Of a DNA stretch of 24,691 bases, positions 1 through 8,487 are shown piece after piece. The stretch is from positions 1 to 24,691 of the forward strand of contig JABYQR010000513.1 of assembly GCA_022592445.1 (NCBI GenBank), read 5' to 3'. A program made the translations under genes and the position numbers. The notes beneath the pieces were generated by a model that was given only the letters and a program-made list of their open reading frames with translations, was not told the DNA's origin and made no database searches. The stretch's first letter is position 1; each line of letters opens with the position of its first letter. This DNA is from Cytidiella melzeri. Lineage: Eukaryota; Basidiomycota; Agaricomycetes; Polyporales; Irpicaceae.

Positions 1-692
1 TGCTCACGAGATTCATTTTCTTATAAACAGCGGTAACTGCCACATCGGGCTCTACTGCGACTCGCAACAGAAATTGTGCATGCAACAGAAGAATTTTGGA
101 GATTCGTGTGCTGCAGACAAGGAGTACGTGTTCTGATACTATACATCAATCACTGTGATCTAAGGCTCTCGTAGGTGCTCCACCTTTAACTGCCTTGCAT
201 CTGGCACGTGCGGCAAGACCGCTGACACGCCCGAGCATGTCGGAACTTGGGTTTATATTGTCGTCGGAATTTGCATCTTTGGAGGTATGTCTGACGCCTT
301 GCAATTGTTCTGAGGGGACGTTAATTGTGTGACGTTTAGGAATGGTGGCCACGTTGATTGGACTGTATTACTTGCATCGAGGACACCGTAGAGCTGAACG
401 CGACAAGCGAATGCAGTATTGGCGTGAACAAAACGCATTCCGCCAAAACATCATACAGATGCAAGAGTCCGCCCGCCATTCTATCATGTCGTTGTCCGGC
501 GTTGCTGGTCAAGGCAGTCCCAGGAGCACCATTTACGGCCGCGATGGTGTTCACTCGGAGGATTCCCAGATGCCAATGCTAACTCCTACCAGCAAGTCTA
601 GCGCCTTGCGCCATCAATTCTCTGACGATGGCTTTGACGGAAGCGACGAGAGCCTTGTCGTCAAACGCACGGACAGTTACAACAGGTTCTAG
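1..692 (+). CDS. Cys-rich single-pass membrane protein, 3' part (5' end outside window)
   Basis: Three exons can be read: 31-123, 175-284 and 340-692, with introns of 51 bp (GTACGT donor) and 55 bp (GTATGT donor), all in phase. The acceptor at 30 implies further exons upstream of the window. The visible protein starts with a cysteine-rich extracellular-type segment (GNCHIGLYCDSQ..., about eight Cys). A hydrophobic span follows (WVYIVVGICIFGGMVATLIG), crossing the last intron. Then comes a basic stop-transfer stretch (HRGHRRAERDKR) and a Ser-rich cytoplasmic-type tail of about 85 residues ending at TAG 690-692. Cys-rich outside, one membrane helix and a basic tail suggest a type I surface protein. 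I do not recognise a named family, and the ligand or role cannot be read from the sequence. Confidence 0.75.
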
Positions 693-979
693 TCAGGCAA
701 TCCTCTGTTTACTCGGACTTGCGTTGTATGGACTCTCTCATGCCCGGAGGAACTGCATTTATGTTACGTATTATTTACAGGTTTGGTTTACATGTTGCGC
801 CGTGGCGTATTAATCTTGCGCTGTACCGCAGCTGCTTACATCTGTGAAGTCGTGAATAGAGCACCAACACTATCTGCTGTGTTCTCCTGACAGCTCGGGC
901 CCACATATGGTAACTCGAGTCCTCGATCGGCCACGCTGAAGAGGGCTGCTGGTTAGCCTGCTGTGTGACTCAGGCAGTC

Positions 980-1249
980 ATGTCGACATCTAAGACTCAG
1001 CCTTCCTCATCTACCATTGGTCTCGTGGAGTCTGGCTTTGGATCTTTGCCACCGTATACTGAGCATGACAGCCGCCCTCTACACCCCTCCCGCTCGGACT
1101 CGGAAGGCATGGTCCTCTTTTGTATGAGCTCTCAGTCTTAGTATTCATTTATTGATGCAAACTTGTAGTGCCTATTGATGATCCTCTTCGCAGTGTTCAC
1201 GGTCGTCGTCGTATGTTCTGTTCTCAAAGTCAAACGCAACTCGGTTTGA
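980..1249 (+). CDS. possible small tail-anchored protein (67-68 aa)
   Basis: ATG at 980 opens a Ser/Pro-rich frame to 1121, followed by a GTATGA donor. With the acceptor at 1193 (CTTCGCAG; 72-bp intron) the frame resumes as LFTVVVVCSVLKVKRNSV and stops at TGA 1247-1249. The result is a soluble N-terminal part with one hydrophobic segment at the very C-terminus followed by basic residues, the layout of tail-anchored ER or mitochondrial outer-membrane proteins. An earlier acceptor at 1168 would give a different, non-hydrophobic 3' exon. The gene lies between two genes on the same strand and is too short for homology to be judged by eye. It is a prediction based on splice sites and the hydrophobic tail only. 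Confidence 0.35.
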
Positions 1250-1652
1250 GGACAGGCCCATTCAGAAAAGGTCCTTCGTAAGCTCTAAATGCTTTCATAA
1301 GAAGGCTCGTCCTCGGCCGTCCAAACGTTCATTTGCTTGTCTCGGGTGGCGCGTATTGGTTTGCGACTGTACTGGCTGGCGTGGTCTACAGTATGAAACA
1401 AGGACCTGACGATCAATTAGTACGGATTCTCGGTGAACCATTCTTTTCGTATTCGTAGTCGATAAAGTGGCATACATGTATTACAAAAACAAACTCAAGT
1501 CCCACTGCCTAATTGTAAGTAACCACTCAAGCAGCTTGAATGCAGGAGTGATCCGTGGGCGCCAGAAGTCTAAATATGGCGTGCACAACTTGACTGTTAC
1601 CGTTACCCCCGCAGCCTGTTCACGACTCACTTGCTACACGTTACCGAGGGTG

Positions 1653-2668
1653 ATGAGCTCGCAACCCCTTCACGAGCTTCACGACTCGTCTCAGCAGTCG
1701 CCTATAGTAGAAGAGGACATCAGTCGGGTCGGCGTATTCGCGTACCCCGAACGCGGCGCTTCACCAACAACCAAGACAGACAAACAGAGAGAGAAACAGC
1801 GGGATGAAGGACCTTTTTCTGACAGTGCAGGAGATGAGGACTCCTCGGAAGAAGCCGATGAGAGGAGAGAAAGTTATCCACCGTTGAACGATGAAGCAGA
1901 GGAATCGAGGAGAGTCGAAGAAGTGCGTCTTTTTTACCTACTGTACTACTCGGCACAGTGGTTTCAACTGACGGCTCGTCCTGCAAGAACCTCAGACAGT
2001 GGGAGATAGCGGAGAGGCAGCGTAGGAAAGCTGCCAGAGAGTCCACGTCGACAGTCGCTTCTACCTCGCTCGTAGGAGATGTCACGAAGCGGGCGAGTCT
2101 GCTTTGGACAGGCAAGCGATCCAGACCTCCCGTGCAAGGCCTTGGGACACATCACATTGTGCCGACAACTGACGAGGGAGTCGCCATGGACGACTTTGAG
2201 AACGACACTGCGATGGTCATGTCTCCAGACCCCGAAAATCCTTTCAGAACACCCATGGCGTCCACCGTCTCTCTCAATACCCCGGGAGACTCAGCGATCA
2301 TGACAGAAATATCCGACACCTCTACTGGAGAGCTCTCAGATTCACCGCAAACGCCCACGAATGCTGAGTCTCAGAAATACCGCTCTCACCCGCCTCCGCA
2401 GCCGCTTGACCTTCCAAAACCAAAGTCACCGCCGCCCCACACAGGTACTCCGCACGTTACTCAACCTCCCGGACCCTCACCGCCGCCTACGATCTCAGTG
2501 GACATTCACGAAGAAGAGCTACCAGATAAACGGTGGTGGACAGATTGGCTCTGTGGCTGTCGAGATCGACATGGCGATCAGGCAAGTTCCAACTACACTT
2601 GCTTGGTGTTTTGCTCATTTCTGAACGGTTTTATCACGCAGGCTGCTCGGACGAATCCATTCGAATAA
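1653..2668 (+). CDS. conserved-looking disordered protein with C-terminal WWTDWLCGC...RTNPFE motif
   Basis: Predicted exons are 1653-1922, 1988-2581 and 2642-2668, giving 296 aa. Intron 1 (65 bp) has a GTGCGT donor and a CTGAC branch point; an acceptor at 1999 is an in-frame alternative. Intron 2 (60 bp) has the classical GC donor AG|GCAAGT and the acceptor TCACGCAG. The protein is acidic and Ser-rich at first (EDSSEEADERRES), then basic (LRQWEIAERQRRKAARES, about residues 91-108), then Pro-rich. It ends with the compact tail RWWTDWLCGC...RTNPFE. I recall this tail from uncharacterised basidiomycete proteins but cannot verify that here. No catalytic domain or membrane segment is seen. The start was chosen because upstream in-frame sequence is low-complexity and unlike protein; an earlier ATG exists at 1467. 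Confidence 0.65.
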
Positions 2669-3144
2669 TATCAGTTGTAACATACACATTTGTTTCTTTT
2701 TTTTTTTCGTCCTTGCATACTGTTGCTCTGGTCTCGCTCTCGAGTTCGTCGTCATCTCCACATGTATCCTTATTACACCCCGGACTTTTCATCTCCCTCT
2801 ACTCTGCCATAGCGAATAGATCATGGTGTGTCTATGTTTGATTTTTTTCATGTACACATCTATACCTCGGATACTTCATAATAATAGCCCAAGGTTTTTG
2901 GGCACTCAGTCAAGTACGATCTATGTTCCAGAAGCCAACCTCCTGTCGGAGTTGTTTATCATAGCGGGTCGTCGCGGAGATTATGAATGGGGGAATCAAG
3001 AGTTGATGACAGCGACTTCCAAAACGATAGGCGGGTTGCTAAAAATCACACATAGGCATATTCGAGCGGAGCCACAAGAAATTCTTCAAAAATTCAAAAA
3101 GTTTACATGTGCGTGACAAAAAATTGTGAGCAAGTACGAGGCTA
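2669..3144. other. convergent 3' intergenic region
   Basis: This lies between the stop of the preceding plus-strand gene and the stop of the minus-strand acetyltransferase. It holds T-rich and CT-rich tracts near 2690-2760, as expected for 3' UTR and polyadenylation regions. A 97-codon open frame at 2823-3116 (+) has no ordered domain, poor composition and no intron logic, and I do not call it. Confidence 0.5.
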
Positions 3145-4086
3145 TCATCCCAACAAGCTAGCAGGGCAAGTGGGCATGGGAGTGATCATGAAAAATTCAT
3201 GTCCGTCAAGCAAATCTCCAAGTACCCATGAACCCTCAGCAACATACACATCCAATGTTGCCTGAGGCTCGCCATGATCAATGTAGAAGTTGGTATCAAC
3301 CAAAGAAACTGCCCCATCGGTTGCAGCATCAAACAGCGAATCATGCAGTTTGATGCCCTTGAGATAATCAACCGTCGTACAATCCAGGACTTCCTGAGCG
3401 TGTGCTTGGATGAACGGCAAATTGATGTTGGAGATGACAGTGCCTGGGGCGGTGTTAGCTGTGATCCGTATCTACAATTTCAAGCGACTCACCGGCGAGT
3501 TTCGCAACCGCGCGACACGCTGCAGGATGGGACGATACAAGGCTGATGATACTAGCAGGCAAGAACCAAGCATGGTCTGTGATGTGTCGAAGGATTGAGG
3601 TCGTGATGTAGCGTTGGCGCATATTGACATCTACAACAAGCTGAGTGACCCAGCAGATAACATCTATTTATCAGCTTAATGAGCATGCACTACAGGCAGT
3701 GTAATGACTTACGTTCTTGGTAATACCATCGAGTGGCGAATGCATGGCTAACGAGCTCACTGTTGATGAAGCGCATCGATAAGACTGTGTTCTCAGGATC
3801 TGAGAGACACTGCCTGCGCAGTTTGGCGGCTGTCATCTTGACACGACCACCTACTCATCGTCAGTAAAGTGTGAGACTGCAAGTTGCAAAGCGTACCAGG
3901 ACGCAGAGGGGCGGCAACATTGGTCCCCCAAACCCCGTAATTGTCGCTGAAGAGACGAGCACACTGTGCGAGCTCGTTGTTGGTAACCTCGGTTCCAATA
4001 CGAACAATCAGGAGAGAGCTACCAGTCAGCTCCCTCAGCGGGGAAGCGGGACTGGTTTGAGTGGTATTCGGAGGGGTAGTAGTCAT
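3145..4086 (-). CDS. GNAT-family N-acetyltransferase (fungal type)
   Basis: Four exons: 4086-3897, 3850-3713, 3663-3493 and 3443-3145. The introns are 46, 49 and 49 bp with GT-AG ends, and the product is 265 aa. Acetyltransferases of this fold move the acetyl group of acetyl-CoA to an amine; the substrate is unknown. Visible signs are an N-terminal segment NNELAQCARLFSDNYGVWG, then GRVKMTAAKLRRQ, strand SHAFATRWYY, strand VICWVTQLVVDVN (residues 111-123) leading into the acetyl-CoA loop, then SLVSSHPAACRAVAK and a conserved-looking C-terminal tail with VDTNFYIDHGEP and LGDLLDGHEF. The CoA loop reads RQRYIT instead of the usual R/Q-x-x-G-x-G/A, so activity is uncertain. ATG 4086 has an excellent context (ACCACC). 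The acceptor at 3664 was preferred because it restores strand 4. Confidence 0.82.
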
Positions 4087-4138
4087 GGTGGTGGTAGAAG
4101 TCAAAGACAACGTGGCAGGGAAACCAGCGCGCGTCCAT

Positions 4139-4147
4139 GTATATAAG
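4139..4147 (-). promoter_or_regulatory. TATA-like box of the acetyltransferase gene
   Basis: The minus strand reads TTATATACA about 55 bp upstream of ATG 4086, a normal distance for a fungal TATA element. The 254-bp gap to the divergent start at 4341 probably serves both genes. Confidence 0.4.
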
Positions 4148-4340
4148 CGTGGGGGCTTGTTGATCTGATGTCACGTGCCCAAGTACGTTCAGTGGCATGG
4201 TCCGCTGCACGGGAGATAGTATGGCTTGATATTCCAATATCATGTCACCTGAAAAATTTCTGGGCCACGTAAAAGCGCATAAAATGTGGCCAGTGTAGCA
4301 GACACAGTAGCACACTCCCTACAACTATATTCTCAGTACA

Positions 4341-6296
4341 ATGTCTCGCCCTCCACTTAACTCAGCTTTGCCTGGGCAAGCCCAGCAAGCTGGTGCAAGT
4401 GACCAGTTTCCGCTTGCACCCGCGTATGCTCCTCCGTACGCCTCTCCATTTGTTCCCTTGCATGCTTCCCAGTACGCTCCTCTGTACACTCTTCCGCAAC
4501 CTTCCGCTTCGCTGCACCGCAGCTTGGCATTTCAACCTGCGTATATGTACCAGCAACACCCTGTTCAACCCGGGGCTATGCAGCCATATCACGAGATATC
4601 TCAGCACGGACATTACCTGAACCAACAAGCATTTCATCCGACCGTTGGGGCCACCTTGTCTCAGCCCATCCCATCTGCGCATCAGGCAAACTTTCAAGCA
4701 TGGTTGCCCCAGGCCTCAAGCAGTCAATTGCGACAGGCTGAACACTCCTCCGTGCCATTGAGAGCTCGGCCTAATGATGAGTTGTGCCCTGGAGGTATGA
4801 GCACAAATAAAGTCATAAACTGCGCGATTACTTACCAGGAACAGTTTTCCGGTTCCAGATAGTTGTTCTCAAAGGCAAACACAATCGCAAATTTGATGGC
4901 GAAACAGATATGCCCTGGGAAGATGTTCGCAGCCGCGTACATGCATATTTGGATTCTCTGCCAGATATGCAGCTTGTGTACAGGGTGACCGGCGACAAGA
5001 CCCGATGGTCAAATCTTCATAACGCGGAAGACTTCGCGACTGCGATGAACTGTCTGTGTGCCAAGGCAGCTGCTGCGCGTACCAAGAAAGTCTGTTTAGA
5101 TGTGAAGGATATGGTAAGTCACAGATAGAGGTATCAAGCTGCACGTAGCCATGATCAACAGATGCCTTGCCCGAAAGAGAAGGCTTGAAAGAGGACAAAG
5201 CACACTTGGGAAGAGGACATCCCACCACCTGTTCATGAAGAGAACTCTTCGCAGCTGAAGGCATTCAGGAATTTGGCAGCGGAGACGCACTGCGAGCTAC
5301 ATGGCGGTCACTGTCACGTCAATCGCCAGGCTGGCCCAGGCAAGGACCACCGTCGACTTGATCATCGTGAGATGACTCTGTGGGCAAAAAAAATTGTGAG
5401 TGTCATGTTGCATTGGACTTCAAGCGGGAGATAACTGACAAACCTGTATGTAAGTCTCTCGGGCAGGCCACAGTTTTTCCACCACCCAATGCCATTCTTT
5501 TTGACTGTTTGCCAGCCAAGCGACCACGCCTTTCAGGCGGATTACCTGAGGTCCACGTCACCATCAATGCACCCGGGCTCAGTTTTAATCCCACTGAAGC
5601 CAGAGCAACTGAAGACTCACCCATGCAACGTAACGGAAAAGATGCTGCGTTGTCGCAATACACTTTGTCTTCCGCAGGGAGCAATCACCGTGCTGCAGCC
5701 GTTCGTGCCCTTACTGAGTTTCCACCACAAACCCCTGGGAATATTACTTACCCAAGCCTTGATGTGTCCTCTCGTTGCTCAAGATTGACTTCCCTCGTTG
5801 GGGTATTTGCGAGCTTGAAGGGATCTTGCTGGAAGTTGGACTGGATGACGTGTCAAAGATTGTTGTTATCGCCAAAGATTTACTGGAGGACATCGGGGGC
5901 ATGGGAGCTGAGCGCGCAAAGTATCTTCAGGAGTACGCGCGGTACGGTGCTGCAGCCATGTTTGGCTTGAGCAGAACATGGATGCCGGCCTTGACTCCAC
6001 CTGTTTGGGACGCTCCTCCTCCTCCAATGACGGTCCTCGCCACAAAGGCCAATCCTTCTCCTCCAAAACCCTCTCCTCCTGTGGCTTGTTTTCAGGAGGG
6101 TAGCTCGCGTCAGGCTCGTGAAGGCCCTCTTCACCTGACTCGAGAAAAAATTCAACACAGGCCGCTTTTTGCGACGTGATTCCTTTCTGAGTCGGAAAGC
6201 GAGTTTTCGTATAGCTCTGACAATGACGGCGATGACTCGGAAAGGCTTATAGAGAGTGAACAAGAACTGGATCAACTTGGTCAGGATGATATTTGA
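4341..6296 (+). pseudogene. P/A/Q-rich multi-exon gene with C-terminal helical domain and acidic tail; probably broken
   Basis: Exons 4341-4794, 4839-5113, about 5192-5395 and 5455 onward are joined by introns of 44, about 78 and 59 bp; the 5191 acceptor is weak. Exon 1 is Pro/Ala/Tyr/Gln-rich with degenerate repeats (YAPPYASPF, SQYAPLYT). Exon 2 gives a compact domain (GTVFRFQIVVLKGKHNRKFD, then MPWEDVRSRVHAYLDSLP). Exon 3 has a His/Cys-rich segment (ETHCELHGGHCHVNR) and REMTLWAKKI. The 3' part carries a SAM-like helical stretch (DFPRWGICELEGILLEVGLDD, to LEDIGGMGAERAKYLQEYA). Two defects are visible. The frame shifts by one near 5757-5784 between the YPSLDV and LLKIDFPRW parts, although an 83-bp intron 5701-5783 is a poorer alternative. 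An in-frame TGA at 6177-6179 precedes 38 further open codons of acidic tail ending at 6296. I recall multi-copy basidiomycete genes with this layout, function unknown. Confidence 0.6.
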
Positions 6297-6461
6297 GCCA
6301 TGTCATAGCTCGAATACGTACTTGTTTACTAATTCTTTCGGTCCACTTATGGCGGTATACTTACTTCTCTCCTCTATGCTCATCTCGTCTTTACCACAGC
6401 CTTTATAGTCAGCTTAGTCCTATCATAAATTCAGTTATAGCAATCCTAACTACCGTAGAGC

Positions 6462-7638
6462 TCAAGCAATATATTCACTATGCTTGTGCCAGCCGTAGGC
6501 CGATTCTGAAGTCATAGTAGCATATGCGGCTTCCCAAATCAGAGCGTAAGGATCGCAGTCAACGCCCTTGGTTTTGCCGAGAACATAATCTCGGTTTGAC
6601 CTCAGCCACGCCTTCAGTGTTGAGAATGCTTCTTCAATAGGATTCAGATCAGGGGAGTATGCTGGTAAATAAAGCAGCCTCATGCCACTGCCGACATCAT
6701 GTGAGAAGATATTTGAAGATACAGCAAGGAAAAACTAATACCGTGCCTCCACCATCTCGCGAATACCTTGGACCTTATAAATTGATGCATTGTCCATGAC
6801 AAGGACCGAATTGGGGAGAGGCCATGGCTGCATCCAGTCAAGTACACCCTCGACAAAATCTGCAAACTCCACGCCAGTAATCGGATGGTTGTAAACCTCC
6901 ATGTGCATGAGGCCATCCAGTGACATCGCTGGGAGGATAGAATACCTAATGATTGGTTAGCAATGTCCTGCAAAGCAGGAAAAACACAGCTCTTCCCACG
7001 CATGAAGAAATCCCGTCTCCGAGAGCGAGTTCCAATAGGAGACCAGCCATAGCGCTGCCAAAGTGTTAGGCGGTTGAAGTGAGTCTTGTCCGCGAACACA
7101 AGGTGGTGTGATTTTTGATGCTCCCCAATGAGCATCTTGAACGCAGCGCAATCTTCCTTGTCTCTTTCAATGGCGGGTCATGTTAGCTGGCATATATGTA
7201 CTGTGAGTTTGAAGGCTACGGACAAACTGGCAGCTCACCATTTTCCTAGAAAACCCGCAACGCCTGAGAGTCCTCCAGATTGTTTGTCGCGATACATCAA
7301 TGCCGCAGACTTCCACAAGACGTTCTCGCAACTCATCCAGTGTCATATCCGGCTGTTGCTCGATGCACGCTTCGAGGAACTGATACCTGGTTATTGCTCG
7401 TTCATGACCAACAACAGCCAACACTCATGTTTGCATTGAGAGCATCCAACGTCCGAGGCCTGCCAAGGGTCAGCGGGACATTGACCACCTCTCCGGTGTC
7501 ATGATAGGTCTTGCGCAGACGCTCCAGAGACCTGGTGCTGATATCTGTGTACTTGCTTATAAGGGCGTCAGGGATGCCATGCTCCAACAACATACGTAGG
7601 GCCAGCTCCTTCAGCTTCCTAGAGATGTGTCGTCTCAT
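6462..7638 (-). pseudogene. Tc1/mariner (IS630-like, DDE_3) DD34E transposase, decayed
   Basis: Five exons on the minus strand: 7638-7423, 7379-7239, 7186-6990, 6945-6742 and 6687-6462. The N-terminus is a helix-turn-helix (LALRMLLEHGIPDALISKYT, then SLERLRKTYHDTGEV) and GRPRTLDALN. A second HTH follows (DMTLDELRERLVEVCGIDVS...IWRTLRRCGFSRK). The catalytic core has LVFADKTHFNR, then VMDNASIY, then LPAYSPDLNPIEEAFSTLK, with exactly 34 residues between the second Asp and the Glu. An in-frame TGA at 7178-7180 sits at the start of exon 3 where relatives have Arg. The third intron (6946-6989) has a CT instead of GT donor, although joining at that point gives the expected RGKRYSIL. I found no convincing terminal inverted repeats. 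Relatives encode cut-and-paste transposases using TA targets; this copy is probably inactive. Confidence 0.8.
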
Positions 7639-8487
7639 GGCGGTAGTTGTTTTCGGGCTGCCGTGCGGCAGAGCGAGTTCACACGTGATTATGTAATATT
7701 TTGGACCTTATCTTACGACTCCGACTGTGTGAACATGATTCAGACCCGCCTATACTTTTGAAACTCGCTGGAATCAGACAGAGTTGAGGTGGTTGTTTGG
7801 GCAGTGTATGATCAATGAGTGGCAATATTAGAAGAAGCATTGAGGCAGTACGTAGTCAAGTAGGAGTACTACTGTTGTAGAACCCCTTTTGCAAACGGGT
7901 ACGCTGTTGCAAATCAGCCTCCTGCCTCAGTCACGCCTTGTTTTTTGTACCGGTAAAATATGTATTGTATAGGATTATCCACAACCAATATATACATGTA
8001 CTTTTTGTAATATTCGAGGGAGGGATGCAGGCTACCGAGTGTTACCGGTGTGTTTTCGGCCGTCTCGTGCGCGCATATCCGACTGTATCTGACAAGATCC
8101 CATAGATGCCAGCGAGTGGTGAGCACAAAAACCTGGATTATACCTTGCCTACACCACCGCTTCATGTCCATAAGCTTCAAGTTATTGTTAGAGATGCGAG
8201 TGAGCTTGAGAGGGGAAAATTCTGAATTGTCGTGACAAAAGGCGCAAGCAGAGTGACAAGGGATTCAAACTCCGATCAGTGCAATATACACGGCGACCAA
8301 TGACGCAGACTTGACTGTGCTTGTGAAATAATAGCCACTCCTGGTGGCTCTGGGTGACGTTCTGGTGTGGAGATACAATAGCGCAAAAATTGGATTTATA
8401 TACATGTAGCTAACACAGTGTTGTGACTTGCTGAGAGACACGCTCTCCGTCGTATGCGGCCACTCCCCTGGACATTTCGATGCGGCA
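7639..8487. other. non-coding spacer between two DNA-transposon genes
   Basis: No credible coding frame is present. It contains a quasi-palindromic 22-bp motif at 7892-7914 that recurs at 11127-11149 (listed separately) and a possible weak tRNA-like B-box on the minus strand near 8258-8275. The rest probably includes the 5' region of the pogo-like element. Confidence 0.5.
7887..7917 (+). repeat. left copy of 22-bp quasi-palindromic motif flanking the pogo-like gene
   Basis: The core AAACGGGTACGCTGTTGCAA matches the copy at 11127-11149 at about 21 of 22 positions in the same orientation. With its flank TTTTGCAAA it is also close to an inverted repeat of itself, so it could serve as an element end. 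No clear TA duplication could be assigned. Confidence 0.4.

Noticed and set aside
2823..3116. 97-codon plus-strand ORF
   Set aside because: No intron, domain or composition support; it overlaps the convergent 3' region.
7639..7900. Search for terminal inverted repeats of the DD34E element against 6297-6461
   Set aside because: No pair of convincing inverted ends was seen, so element limits are not called.
8258..8310. tRNA-like B-box (GAGTTTGAATCCC on the minus strand)
   Set aside because: No credible A-box or cloverleaf stems; too weak alone.
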